14,525 nt of DNA from Deltaproteobacteria bacterium (GCA_023230665.1 JALNWY010000067.1:1-14525), one strand, 5' to 3'; positions 1-8,673 are shown, counted from the stretch's first letter. The notes: generated by a model not told the origin, from the sequence alone. A program made the numbers and translations.

Positions 1-2
1 GG

Positions 3-137
3 CAGACTGTTCTTAATGCCGCATTCAGAGAACACCCCGAACGATTTAAGGGCAACCTGCCAAAATCGCTGCCCTTGCCCAATGCCGTCTGGATTAACAA
101 ACCAATACCCAGGGTAGACAACAAAGGTCTACTCTAA
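3..137 (+). CDS. IS3-type transposase, C-terminal end (partial)
   Basis: An open frame enters from the left edge and stops at 135-137, giving 44 residues. The tail contains HPERF, then a proline- and leucine-spaced stretch, then VWINKP. From memory, this pattern (HPERF, prolines, a W-I-N-x-P ending) is usual at the extreme C-terminus of IS3-family OrfB integrases, after the DDE catalytic core. The catalytic residues would lie to the left of the window, so whether the element is intact cannot be judged. No gene follows for 158 bases, and a possible terminal repeat begins just after the stop. A short tail gives limited certainty; it could also be from a phage-type integrase of the same fold. 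Confidence 0.62.
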   Translation, partial: QTVLNAAFREHPERFKGNLPKSLPLPNAVWINKPIPRVDNKGLL

Positions 138-150
138 ATGTTTACTGAAA

Positions 151-179
151 GTGTCTCATCATCATTGACAAGTTCCGAC
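151..179. repeat. Possible right terminal repeat of the insertion sequence
   Basis: Just 13 bases after the transposase stop lies a stretch starting GTGTCTCATC and ending TTGACAAGTTCCGAC. IS3-family elements usually end shortly after the orfB stop, and this stretch resembles IS3-type ends I remember. The partner repeat lies outside the window, so the assignment and its exact outer boundary are inference only. Confidence 0.28.
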
Positions 180-239
180 TGCTCAGACCATGCTTTAAAT
201 TTAGAATTGCTGGATCAGGTTATCGAACCACTTGCCATG

Positions 240-252
240 CCGATTAGATCGG
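240..252. promoter_or_regulatory. Candidate operator for the toxin-antitoxin operon
   Basis: A 13-base inverted repeat (CCGAT, TAG, ATCGG) lies 43 bases before the antitoxin start. A TTGCCA hexamer (232-237) just upstream could be a -35 box, with the AT-rich stretch 255-270 downstream as a poor -10 region. Ribbon-helix-helix antitoxins commonly repress their own operon by binding short palindromes at the promoter, so this is a reasonable operator. The promoter match itself is weak. Confidence 0.35.
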
Positions 253-295
253 TGAATAAATACTTATACACGAAAACACTGAACTGGGGGATGCT

Positions 296-535
296 ATGAG
301 TACCGTTCGCTGGAACATTGCTGTGTCGTCGGACGTGGATCAGTCCGTACGCATGTTCATCGCCGCGCAGGGTGGCGGCCGCAAGGGCGACCTGTCGCGC
401 TTCATCGAGGAAGCTGTGCGAGCTTATCTTCTGGAGCAGGCCGTAACTCAGGCAAAGGCTGCGGCTGCCGGTGTGAGCGAGACGGAACTAAACGATCTCA
501 TCGACGAAGCGGTGCAATGGGTACGTAAACGCTGA
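296..535 (+). CDS. Ribbon-helix-helix antitoxin
   Basis: This 79-residue protein is the antitoxin half of a type II toxin-antitoxin pair: it should bind DNA as a dimer and neutralise the PIN toxin made from the next gene. The N-terminal strand (residues 3-10, TVRWNIAV) would form the DNA-reading ribbon, followed by two helices over about 13-25 and 33-47 that include GGGRKGDLSRFIEEAVRAYL. The charged C-terminal part (about 50-79) is the likely toxin-binding tail. The start is an ATG preceded by GGGGG at 286-290. Its stop overlaps the toxin ATG by one base (TGATG), which implies translational coupling. The conserved GGGRKGDLSRFIEEAV block is familiar from antitoxins paired with PIN-domain partners. 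Expression is probably autorepressed through the upstream inverted repeat. Confidence 0.88.
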   Translation: MSTVRWNIAVSSDVDQSVRMFIAAQGGGRKGDLSRFIEEAVRAYLLEQAVTQAKAAAAGVSETELNDLIDEAVQWVRKR

Positions 536-954
536 TGCGTGTCATCCCGGATACCAATGTGCTGCTTGGCGCACTGATCTCACCGTACGGCCCGCCCGAT
601 GTCATCTACCGGGCCTGGCGAGCAGGGCGCTTCGAACTGGTAACCTCGACAGCACAGCTTGACGAACTGCGGCGTGCAAGCCGCTATCCGAAGCTCAAGA
701 CCATTCTACCAGCGCACCGCGTCGGCGCGATGGTCAACAACATGCATCGTGCCATTGTGTTAAACGCACTACCATATTTGCCGGAAGGTGTGGAGGTGAG
801 CGATCCGAGCGACGCTTTTCTGCTGGCGATGGCTCTGGCGGGCGATGCAGACTACCTGGTGACGGACGACCGTCGTTCTGGTCTTCTGGAACGCGGCAGC
901 ATAGGCCACGCGCGTATAGTCATCCCGGCCATCTTTTGCGCCGAGGCGCTTTGA
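535..954 (+). CDS. PIN-domain ribonuclease toxin
   Basis: This 139-residue protein is a PIN-family toxin of the COG1569/TIGR00305 type, a metal-dependent single-strand ribonuclease held inactive by the antitoxin encoded just before it. The acidic metal-binding residues can be placed: D6 in PDTNV, E44 in QLDEL, D93 in DPSDAFLLAMAL and D111/D112 in VTDDRR. All four positions are filled, so the toxin is probably catalytically competent. Length is normal for the family. The ATG overlaps the antitoxin stop by one base and has no independent Shine-Dalgarno, so translation should depend on that of the antitoxin. A strong terminator follows 50 bases downstream and closes the two-gene operon. GC is lower than in the recCBD genes, and the pair sits beside a transposase end, both consistent with horizontal gain. 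Confidence 0.9.
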   Translation: MRVIPDTNVLLGALISPYGPPDVIYRAWRAGRFELVTSTAQLDELRRASRYPKLKTILPAHRVGAMVNNMHRAIVLNALPYLPEGVEVSDPSDAFLLAMALAGDADYLVTDDRRSGLLERGSIGHARIVIPAIFCAEAL

Positions 955-1004
955 TGTTATCTTTCTATGCTCGATAGCCAAAAACCATCCGCGCCTCATA
1001 TTTT

Positions 1005-1044
1005 AGCCACAGGCATTTCCCTGACCTCGCCTGTGGCTTTTTTT
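1005..1044 (+). terminator. Rho-independent terminator of the toxin-antitoxin operon
   Basis: A perfect 10-base stem (AGCCACAGGC at 1005-1014 with GCCTGTGGCT at 1029-1038) encloses a 14-base loop and runs directly into seven T residues. It lies 50 bases after the toxin stop. Confidence 0.9.
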
Positions 1045-1100
1045 AAAAATACGAGCGGGAAGTTCACGGGATTTCAATCACGAGAGCAGCCACCTAGGCA

Positions 1101-1178
1101 AAAAAAGACCCTGGTATGGGGGGAGTGAGCACAAGCTCTATAAAAGAGCACAATGCTCAAACCCACATACAGGGGTCT
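1101..1178 (-). terminator. Large rho-independent terminator on the minus strand
   Basis: Read on the minus strand, AGACCCCTGTATG (1178-1166) pairs with CATACCAGGGTCT (1118-1106) in a 13-base stem with two internal mismatches, followed at once by a run of T (complement of 1101-1106). The 47-base interior contains two further self-complementary GAGC/GCTC units, so the structure may be one long interrupted stem or a branched one. It begins 10 bases after the stop of the minus-strand gene at 1188 and faces the terminator at 1005-1044. Confidence 0.75.
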
Positions 1179-1187
1179 GGTTTGGAA

Positions 1188-1676
1188 CTAATGACAGGTC
1201 GCTTCTCTAGCGGAAACCTCATCCATTCCAGGCACCACAGTCAATAGAGACTTTCCATCATCGAAGAGTCCTGACTGGCCGACACGAATGTTGGTAACGG
1301 TGACCATGCCATCGTCCAGCTTTTGGATTTTCACATAGTTATCGGCAGGAAAGAATGTCCAGAGTTCCACCATTCGATCCACCGAACCAGATCGCTCTAT
1401 CTTGTAGAGGCGCTTGATCTCAGGGATGACTTCGATTATATCCTGAGCATCGATACGTGCCATGCCGCAGGATTTTTCCTTGTGCGATTTCACTGGATCG
1501 AAAACGACGAGCATTTTATCCCCCATCTCAATTGAGACAAAGGTATTGTCGGTTTTCATTGCCCGGTAATAATGCTGAATCTCGGAAGCTTTTCCATCTT
1601 TTTTGGTGTACGCGGCTTTTTCAATGGGATCATCGCATATCCTGACATGACAGGCTTTATCACCCTTTATAAGCAT
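1188..1676 (-). CDS. Hypothetical protein, 5' end uncertain
   Basis: I do not recognise this protein. From the only usable ATG (1676) it has 162 residues, with alternating charged and hydrophobic stretches that suggest mostly beta structure, two cysteines near the N-terminus (C9, C14), one in the middle, and one next to the C-terminus. It has no membrane segment or known catalytic motif. The ATG has no Shine-Dalgarno, and the same frame stays open upstream to a stop at 1824-1826. That upstream stretch reads as plausible protein (KDELRITLKRAEVGNR and onward) but offers no ATG, GTG or TTG. The gene may therefore be 5'-truncated or frameshifted, perhaps having lost a signal peptide, or may use a rare start. 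It is less GC-rich than recC. A strong terminator follows it. Confidence 0.55.
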   Translation of the reverse strand: MLIKGDKACHVRICDDPIEKAAYTKKDGKASEIQHYYRAMKTDNTFVSIEMGDKMLVVFDPVKSHKEKSCGMARIDAQDIIEVIPEIKRLYKIERSGSVDRMVELWTFFPADNYVKIQKLDDGMVTVTNIRVGQSGLFDDGKSLLTVVPGMDEVSAREATCH

Positions 1677-1806
1677 CGAAACATCTATTGTCGCTGTCCT
1701 GTTCCCGACTTCAGCCCTTTTCAGCGTGATTCTCAGCTCATCCTTTCTCCCGGGGCCGGTTTCATGGTATAGGCAGGCTTTAGATGGAAGAGGGGTGTTT
1801 GTTGAA

Positions 1807-4800
1807 ATGCAGGGGTTGATGCTCTATTCCGGAAACAGGCTCGAGCAGCTTGCGCACAAGATCGCCGAAGTCCTTGGGGAGCCACTTTCTTCGCCTTTTT
1901 CACAGGAGATCGTGGTGGTGCAGAGCAAGGGCATGGAGCACTGGCTCTCCATGCAGCTCGCGCGGGAGCACGGCATCTGCGCCAACTGCGCCTTTCCCTT
2001 TCCCAACCGGATCATGGCCGATCTCTTCGCGCGCGTGTTGTCTGGTGAGGATACGCGCGGGTCCGCCCTGTTCGAGACCCATGCCCTGGCGTGGAGGATC
2101 ATGGACGTGCTGCCCGGGTTTGTGGGCAAGCCCGGCTTCGAGACCCTGACGTCGTATCTCTCTGACGACCGCCGGGGGGTGAGGGGCTTTCAGCTCAGCT
2201 CCCGGATGGCCGAGATGTTCGACAGCTACGTGATCTACCGGCCCGACATGCTGCTTGCCTGGGAGGAAGGCCGGCTGGTCTTGCCCGAGGCGCACGCCAA
2301 GGTCGAGTACTGGCAGTCGGCCTTGTGGAGGGCCGTGTGCGAGCGCAGCGGGCATGCTCACCCGGCACGGCTGAGAGAGCGGTTCATGGAGGCGCTCGAC
2401 CCCTCGTGCATCCCGCGTTTGCCCGAGAGGCTCTGCCTCTTCGGGATCTCGCACCTGCCTCTGTTTCATCTGGGGGTGTTCCATGCCCTGTCCCGGTTCA
2501 TCCCGGTGCACGTGTTCGCACTCAACCCCTGCAGACAGTATTGGGGCGATATCCGGTCCAAAAGCGAGATCGCCGCGATATCCGAGAGGGCCGGGCACCC
2601 CGAAGGCGATCTGCATCTCGAAGAGGGCAACAGCATTCTCGCGGCCCTGGGCCGGCTGGGCAGGGAGCTCTTCGACATGCTGCAGGAGCTCGGCCCGCAG
2701 GAGATCGAGCTGTTCGAGGATATCCCGGAGGAGACCCTGCTCCAGGGCATCCAGGCGGATATCCTCGACCTGCGCAACCCCGGAGACGATGTGCTGAAAA
2801 GGGTCGGGCCGGATGATCGCTCCCTGATGATCCACTCGTGCCACGGCCCTATGCGCGAGGTCGAGGTGCTCAGAGACCAGCTCCTGGCACTCATGGGCAA
2901 AGACCCGGAGCTCAAGCCCGAAGAGATCGTGGTCATGGCGCCCGACATCCGGGCGTATGCTCCTTATGTCCAGGCCGTGTTCGACGTGCCGCGGAGCAGC
3001 CCCCTGTACATTCCCTTCACGCTCTCCGGCCGGTCTCGTGAGGCCCTGGGCGCCCTGGCGGACGTGATCGGGGGCATCCTGGGGCTTGGCGTCAGCCGGT
3101 TCGAGGCCACAAAGGTGGCCGCGCTACTCGAGTCCGAGCCCGTGCGCAGGAAGTTCGGCCTGAGGGAAGAAGACCTGGAGCTGATCCTTACGTGGATCCG
3201 GGAAAGCGGGATCAGGTGGGGGCGCGACGAGAAGTGGAAGCGCGAGCAGGGCCTGCCCGAGGTGTATGAGAACACCTGGAGCTTTGGCCTGGACAGGCTG
3301 CTCCTGGGATATGCCATGCCCTCTGACGACATGCGCGGGTTCGGCTCGATCCTGCCCTACGACGACATGGAGGGCGACAGCTCCCGGGTGCTGGGCGCGT
3401 TTCTCGATTTTCTCACGGCCCTGTTTGCCTGCGTGAGGTCCTTCCAGGACAAAAAGACGCCGGCAGCGTGGTCCGAGACGCTCATGGCGCTGCTCGACGA
3501 GTTTTTTGAGCCGGACGAGGCTTTGTTGCCTGCGGTGCAGTCAGTGCGGGCCGTGTTCCGGCGGCTGGCCGATATCCAGGACATCACGGGGTTTGGCCGC
3601 GAGGTCGACTGCGAGGTGGTCAGGGCCTTTGTCAGGGGGGCCCTGGAGCGCGAGGAAGAGGGCAGGGCCTATCTCATAAGCGGGGTCACCTTCTGCTCCA
3701 TGCCGGCCATGAGGAGCATCCCCTTCAAGGTGGTGTGCCTGCTCGGCATGAACCACGACGACTTTCCTGGGCGTCAGCGCGCCAAGGGGTTCAACCTCAT
3801 CTGTCGCAGGCCCCGCAGGGGAGACTGCAGCGTGCGCAACAAAGACCTCTCCCTGTTCCTCGAGGCGCTCCTCTCGGCGAGAAAGGCCCTGCACATCAGC
3901 TTCACGGGCCAGAGCACGGACGACAACTCGCCCATCCCCCCCGCTGTTCCCGTGAGCATCCTGCTCGACTGTCTCGAGAGCGGCCGGGTCATGCAAGACG
4001 GCGCGCCCGCGGCCCGGGGCGTGGTGAAGCGGCATTGCCTCCAGGCGTTCAACCCCCGCTACTTCACCGGGGAGGAAGGGCTGTTCAGCTTCTCTGAGGA
4101 GAATGCCGAGGCGGCCAGGAGCCTGGCCGGCAGCGGCGTGCAGAGCAGGGTGTTCATCCCGGGACCCATCGCCTTGCCCGCTGACGAGTGGAAGAGCGTG
4201 GACTTGGGCACGCTCTGCAGCTTCTTCCGCAACCCCTGCCGGTTTCTGCTCTCCAAAAGGCTCGCCATGGGCATATCCGAGGCATGGCTCTCCCTGGAAG
4301 ACCGCGAACCTGTCGAGCCGGACAACAGAGAGCTCTATCATCTCAGAAAAACCTACGCCGGCCACATCCTGGGCGGGGTTGACGACGAACTTTCCTACCG
4401 GATCATGAAGATGGACGGCCGCCTTCCCCACGGGGTTCGGGGCGAGATCCTGTTTTCCCGCATACGCACAGAGACCGCGGCCTTTGTCAGGCAGGTGAAA
4501 GAGCGGATCACGGATACGGGCCCGCAGGCAAGGGCCGTGGACATGCGGATCGGCCGGTTTACCTTAAGCGGCTCGCTGGTCACCTATCCCCCGGGCAGGG
4601 TCGTCCTGTACCGGCCCGCCAGGGCAAAGGCCTTCGATCTCTTCACCGCCTGGATCCACCACCTCGTTCTGTGCTCGCTCGGCAGGGACGCAGACGCGCA
4701 GAGCTGCTACATCTCCCGCGACGGCACAGTCGAGCTCTCCCCGGTGGAAAACAGCTCTGAGATGCTCAATACGCTGCTCGAGCACTACTGGGAGGGCATG

Positions 4801-5058
4801 AGCCGGCCCCTGCCGTTTTTTCCCGAGACCTCGCTCAAATACGCCTCTTTGGGCAGGCAGGCGGACGAATCGCGCGAAGAGAGGCTGAAAAAGGCCAGGG
4901 TCGTCTGGGAGGGCAGAGAGCAGAACCCGGGCGAGGGGACCGATCTCGCCTACCGGATCTGCTTCCAGGGGCGCGAGGCCCTGGACAGCGAGTTCGAGGA
5001 GATCGCCTCGCGCCTGTTCGGACCGCTCATCCTCCACCGGGGCAAGGGCAGATCATGA
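1807..5058 (+). CDS. recC: Exonuclease V subunit RecC
   Basis: RecC is the scaffold subunit of the RecBCD helicase-nuclease. It splits the DNA duplex, channels the strands and recognises Chi during double-strand break repair in the cytoplasm. The N-terminal LYSGNRL followed by VVVQSKGMEHWLSMQLA (about residues 37-53) matches the start of the RecC helicase-like fold, in which the nucleotide-binding residues are degenerate. Further hallmarks are VMAPDIRAYAPYVQAVF (about 377-393), MRSIPFKVVCLLGMNHDDFP (about 635-654) and the C-terminal nuclease-like part beginning near LCSFFRNPCRFLL (about 802-814). From ATG 1807 it has 1083 residues; the E. coli protein has 1122. I chose 1807 because AGAGGGG lies 11 bases upstream. 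ATG 1819 also fits family N-termini, and the frame is open back to GTG 1726. Its stop overlaps recB by four bases. Confidence 0.95.
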   Translation: MQGLMLYSGNRLEQLAHKIAEVLGEPLSSPFSQEIVVVQSKGMEHWLSMQLAREHGICANCAFPFPNRIMADLFARVLSGEDTRGSALFETHALAWRIMDVLPGFVGKPGFETLTSYLSDDRRGVRGFQLSSRMAEMFDSYVIYRPDMLLAWEEGRLVLPEAHAKVEYWQSALWRAVCERSGHAHPARLRERFMEALDPSCIPRLPERLCLFGISHLPLFHLGVFHALSRFIPVHVFALNPCRQYWGDIRSKSEIAAISERAGHPEGDLHLEEGNSILAALGRLGRELFDMLQELGPQEIELFEDIPEETLLQGIQADILDLRNPGDDVLKRVGPDDRSLMIHSCHGPMREVEVLRDQLLALMGKDPELKPEEIVVMAPDIRAYAPYVQAVFDVPRSSPLYIPFTLSGRSREALGALADVIGGILGLGVSRFEATKVAALLESEPVRRKFGLREEDLELILTWIRESGIRWGRDEKWKREQGLPEVYENTWSFGLDRLLLGYAMPSDDMRGFGSILPYDDMEGDSSRVLGAFLDFLTALFACVRSFQDKKTPAAWSETLMALLDEFFEPDEALLPAVQSVRAVFRRLADIQDITGFGREVDCEVVRAFVRGALEREEEGRAYLISGVTFCSMPAMRSIPFKVVCLLGMNHDDFPGRQRAKGFNLICRRPRRGDCSVRNKDLSLFLEALLSARKALHISFTGQSTDDNSPIPPAVPVSILLDCLESGRVMQDGAPAARGVVKRHCLQAFNPRYFTGEEGLFSFSEENAEAARSLAGSGVQSRVFIPGPIALPADEWKSVDLGTLCSFFRNPCRFLLSKRLAMGISEAWLSLEDREPVEPDNRELYHLRKTYAGHILGGVDDELSYRIMKMDGRLPHGVRGEILFSRIRTETAAFVRQVKERITDTGPQARAVDMRIGRFTLSGSLVTYPPGRVVLYRPARAKAFDLFTAWIHHLVLCSLGRDADAQSCYISRDGTVELSPVENSSEMLNTLLEHYWEGMSRPLPFFPETSLKYASLGRQADESREERLKKARVVWEGREQNPGEGTDLAYRICFQGREALDSEFEEIASRLFGPLILHRGKGRS

Positions 5059-8000
5059 AGCCGCTCAACCTGTTCGAGATCCCCTTAAAAGGCACGCACC
5101 TGATCGAGGCGAGCGCGGGCACGGGCAAGACCTATACCATTGCCTCGCTCTATGTGAGGCTCCTGCTCGAGACCACACTTCAAGTCCGCGAGATCCTGGT
5201 GGTCACCTACACCGAGGCAGCCACCGGCGAGCTCAGGGGCAGGATCAGGGAGAGGGTGCGCGCGGCCCTGAAATGCTTTGTGTCAGGCCAGGGCAATGAT
5301 CCCTTTCTTCTGGGCCTGGTTGAGCGCACCGCTGACCCCGGGCAGGCCGTCCGGCGCCTGGAACACGCGCTCAGGCGGTTCGACGAGGCGTCCATCTTCA
5401 CTATCCACGGGTTCTGCCAGCGGGTGCTGAGCGAACTCGCCTTTGAGAGCAGGGTCCTCTTCGACCACGAGCTCATCACTGACCAGGCCGAGCTTCTTTA
5501 CGAGACCGTGGGCGACTTCTGCCGGATGCATTTCACCGATGCCATGCCCCGGGAGCTAGCCCACTATGCCATGAACAAAGGCCACACCTTTGGCTTTTTC
5601 TTAGGTCTCATCCGGCAGGCGAGCCTGGATGTCCGGATCATCCCCGACATCCCGGAGCCCGGACTCGGGACTTTGCTGGGAGCATACCGCGAGAGTTTCG
5701 GGCGGGTGAGGAGCCTCTGGAAAGATACGAGCAAGGAGGTGGAGCACCTCCTGCTGAACGACCCCGGGCTCAACCGCAGCAGGTATCGCGCCTCCGGGGT
5801 CTTGAGGCTGATGAACGACATGGAGGAGTACGCCTCGTCCGACGGCACAGTACTGCCCCTGTTCAAGGATTTTGAGAAACTCACGGCCCCAAAGATCGAG
5901 AGCGCGGCGAAAAAGGGGTTCGCGCCCTTGCGGCACGATTTCTTCACCCTGTGCCACGAGCACGGCAGGCTCTGCAACGGGCTCACAGAAGGCATGGAGC
6001 GCTGGCTCGTCTGGCTCAAGGTGCAGCTTTTCCGCCATGTCAGGAGCAGCCTGCCCGCAAAGAAAGACGCATTGGGCGTGGTGTACTTTGACGACCTTTT
6101 GCTCAAGGTGCGTGACAGCCTGGCCTCTGAAAGCGGCCCCATCCTCAAAGAGAACCTCTCCGAGCGCTACCGGGCGGCACTGATCGACGAGTTTCAGGAT
6201 ACCGACCCGGTGCAGTACGAGATCTTCCACACGGTCTTCTCGGGCGCGCCGCTGTTTCTGATCGGCGACCCCAAGCAGGCTATCTACAGCTTCCGGGGCG
6301 CCGACATCTTCACCTACCTTAACGCCGCAAGCGAGGTGGGCCAAGACGGCGTGTACACCCTGGAGAAAAATTGGCGCAGCGAGCCCGAGCTGGTCCGGGC
6401 AGTGAACAGCCTCTTCGACAGGCAGGGCTCGTTTGTTTTTGATGAGATCCGCTTTGCCCCCGTGGCCCCAGGAGAAAACCCTTTGCGCAAGGTTCTACGC
6501 GACCCGGGCCCAGGGCCGCTCACCATCTGGTACGCCGACAACGGCTCCCCTGCCGGACTCACCAGGCCGGCCGCCGAAGAACTGATCTCCCGGGCCGTGG
6601 CAGCGGAGATCTCCCGTCTCCTCAGGGCGGGCGTGCGGGGCGAGGCCGTGCTCGGGCAAAGCGGGTTAGCGCCCCGCGACGTGGCGGTCATCGTGCGCGA
6701 GAACAGCCAGGGCAGGCTCGTCCGTGATGCCCTGACCGTCTTCGGCATTCCCTGCGTGCTCTCCAGCGAAGAAAACGTCTTCGACACGCCCGAGGCCCTG
6801 GAGATGGAGTTCCTGCTCAGGGCGGTCGCGCAGCCCTATGCCGAGCCCTATGTCCGCACGGCCCTGGCCGGGCCGCTCTTCGGACTGGACGCCTCGGAGG
6901 TCGACATGCTGGGAAGGGACGACCGCCTGCTCGAGACCTGGGTCGAGCGGTTCAGGCACTATCACGATCTCTGGGCCCAGGCAGGCTTCATGCGGATGTT
7001 CAGAAAGCTCACGGCCGACGAGGGCGCGAGCGCACGCATCCTCGGCCTCACCCGGGGCGAGCGCACGCTCACCAACTTCCTGCACCTGGCCGAGGTGCTC
7101 AACCAGGCGTCCATGGAGCACAGGCCCGGTATGAGGGGGCTGATCAAGTGGCTCAGCCAGCGGCGCGACCCGTCCATGCCCAGGACCCAGGAGCACCAGC
7201 TCAGGCTGGAGAGCGACGAGGACGCGGTCAAGGTGATCACTGTGCACAAGAGCAAGGGCCTGGAGTTTCCCATCGTGTTCTGTCCCTTCCTCTGGGGGCC
7301 CTCCAGACTGCGTGACCGCGCGAACGTGGCGTTCCACGACCCTGGGCAGGGCTTAAGGGCCTTTTTCGACTTGGGCTCCGACCAACTGGCCGAGCACCGG
7401 GACCAGGCCGAAAGAGAGCTCATGGCCGAGGACATGAGGCTCGTGTATGTGGCGCTCACCCGGGCAAAAAACCGCTGCTACCTGGTGTGGGGGAGGTTCT
7501 ACAAAGGAGAGTCATCTGCGCTCTCGCAACTCTTTCCGGGAGCAGCCGGAGGATCGGGCGGCCGGCCGAGCGAACAAGAACGCGGGACAGACACCAGACC
7601 AGGCGGGGCCCCGGATATCGGATCGGGACGCGAACAGATCGGCGATCCGGTCCGGGAGGAGCTGATGAGGGTTTGCCGGGACAGGAAAGGCTGCATCCTG
7701 GTAGAAGACCTGCCCCGGGAGGTCCCGAAACGGTTTGTCCGGCCTGCCCTCGACCCGGCACAGCTTTCCTGCCGCGAGTTCACGGGCAGGATCGACCGGT
7801 CGTGGCGGGTGTCGAGCTTTTCCTCAATGGTTTCGGACATTCCGCGCGGAACCTATGCTCCCCATGACGCGGACGTGGCCGACCGGGACGCCCTGTACCG
7901 GCTGCCGGGCCGCGACAATGAAGGGGAAGCGGCGGATGCCGGGAGCGCGTTCCGGCTGCCGGGCGGCGCCAGGACCGGGATCATGCTCCACTCTGTTTTC

Positions 8001-8666
8001 GAGCGCCTGCATTTCCAGGCCCACGAGCCTGAGGTACGGGCGCTGGTCGCCGGCGCCCTCGAGCTCCACGGGTTCAAGAGTGACTGGGAGGAGACCGTCA
8101 CCGCCATGGTGAAGAATGCGCTCGCAATCGAGATCAACGGCGCCCCTCTGGCCGGAGTGCCAAACGGGATGACCCTGCGGGAGCTGGAGTTTTATCTGCC
8201 CGTCAGAAAACTCTCCAAGCGGATCCTTGCGGACATCTTCCGGGGCCGGGGCCGGGATGCGGCGCCGCCCGGTTTCCCGGACATGCTGGAAGAGCTGCGC
8301 CTCGATGAGACCAGGGGTTTCCTGCGGGGGTTCATCGACCTGGTGTTCGCCTCGGGCGGGAGATACTATCTCCTGGACTGGAAGTCAAACCGCCTTGGCC
8401 CGCGCATCGAGCACTACGGGCAAGAATCCATGGAGGACGCGATGGTGAAGAATTACTACATCCTCCAGTATCACCTCTACACGGCTGCGCTCCACGCCTA
8501 CCTGGAGAAGCGGCTTAAAGGATATTCGTACCAGAAGCACATGGGCGGGGTCGTCTATGTCTTTCTCCGGGGGCTCGACCCGGCCATGGGCCCGGAGTAC
8601 GGCGTCTACCGCGCCATGCCCGAGTGGGAGGTCATTCGCGACCTGAGCGTGAGGCTGGCGCTGTGA
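5055..8666 (+). CDS. recB: Exonuclease V subunit RecB
   Basis: RecB is the 3'-5' superfamily 1 helicase and sole nuclease of RecBCD; it also loads RecA after Chi. All helicase motifs are visible in the 1203 residues: Walker A ASAGTGKT (K25), motif Ia TYTEAATGELRGRI, Walker B LIDEFQDTD (D378, E379), motif III GDPKQAIYSFRGAD, motif IV EKNWRSE, motif V TVHKSKGLEFPIVF and motif VI YVALTRAK (R803). The C-terminal nuclease domain keeps H979 (MLHSVFERLHF), D1095 (GFIDLVF), D1108 and K1110 (LDWKSN), and a QYHLYTAALHAYLEKRL helix, so nuclease activity is expected. Residues about 826-866 are a glycine-, arginine- and proline-rich stretch of low complexity, likely a flexible linker. The start overlaps the recC stop in ATGA. 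The E. coli protein is 1180 residues. Confidence 0.97.
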   Translation: MKPLNLFEIPLKGTHLIEASAGTGKTYTIASLYVRLLLETTLQVREILVVTYTEAATGELRGRIRERVRAALKCFVSGQGNDPFLLGLVERTADPGQAVRRLEHALRRFDEASIFTIHGFCQRVLSELAFESRVLFDHELITDQAELLYETVGDFCRMHFTDAMPRELAHYAMNKGHTFGFFLGLIRQASLDVRIIPDIPEPGLGTLLGAYRESFGRVRSLWKDTSKEVEHLLLNDPGLNRSRYRASGVLRLMNDMEEYASSDGTVLPLFKDFEKLTAPKIESAAKKGFAPLRHDFFTLCHEHGRLCNGLTEGMERWLVWLKVQLFRHVRSSLPAKKDALGVVYFDDLLLKVRDSLASESGPILKENLSERYRAALIDEFQDTDPVQYEIFHTVFSGAPLFLIGDPKQAIYSFRGADIFTYLNAASEVGQDGVYTLEKNWRSEPELVRAVNSLFDRQGSFVFDEIRFAPVAPGENPLRKVLRDPGPGPLTIWYADNGSPAGLTRPAAEELISRAVAAEISRLLRAGVRGEAVLGQSGLAPRDVAVIVRENSQGRLVRDALTVFGIPCVLSSEENVFDTPEALEMEFLLRAVAQPYAEPYVRTALAGPLFGLDASEVDMLGRDDRLLETWVERFRHYHDLWAQAGFMRMFRKLTADEGASARILGLTRGERTLTNFLHLAEVLNQASMEHRPGMRGLIKWLSQRRDPSMPRTQEHQLRLESDEDAVKVITVHKSKGLEFPIVFCPFLWGPSRLRDRANVAFHDPGQGLRAFFDLGSDQLAEHRDQAERELMAEDMRLVYVALTRAKNRCYLVWGRFYKGESSALSQLFPGAAGGSGGRPSEQERGTDTRPGGAPDIGSGREQIGDPVREELMRVCRDRKGCILVEDLPREVPKRFVRPALDPAQLSCREFTGRIDRSWRVSSFSSMVSDIPRGTYAPHDADVADRDALYRLPGRDNEGEAADAGSAFRLPGGARTGIMLHSVFERLHFQAHEPEVRALVAGALELHGFKSDWEETVTAMVKNALAIEINGAPLAGVPNGMTLRELEFYLPVRKLSKRILADIFRGRGRDAAPPGFPDMLEELRLDETRGFLRGFIDLVFASGGRYYLLDWKSNRLGPRIEHYGQESMEDAMVKNYYILQYHLYTAALHAYLEKRLKGYSYQKHMGGVVYVFLRGLDPAMGPEYGVYRAMPEWEVIRDLSVRLAL

Positions 8667-8673
8667 GGGAGAG

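Noticed and set aside
1726..1806. Extended RecC N-terminus from GTG 1726
   Set aside because: The extra residues do not resemble RecC N-termini, which begin close to the LYSGNRL motif, and ATG 1807 has a plausible ribosome binding site.
1900..2844. 314-codon open frame on the minus strand
   Set aside because: It is entirely antisense to recC, His/Pro/Gln-rich as expected for a complement of GC-rich coding sequence, and has no ribosome binding site signal.
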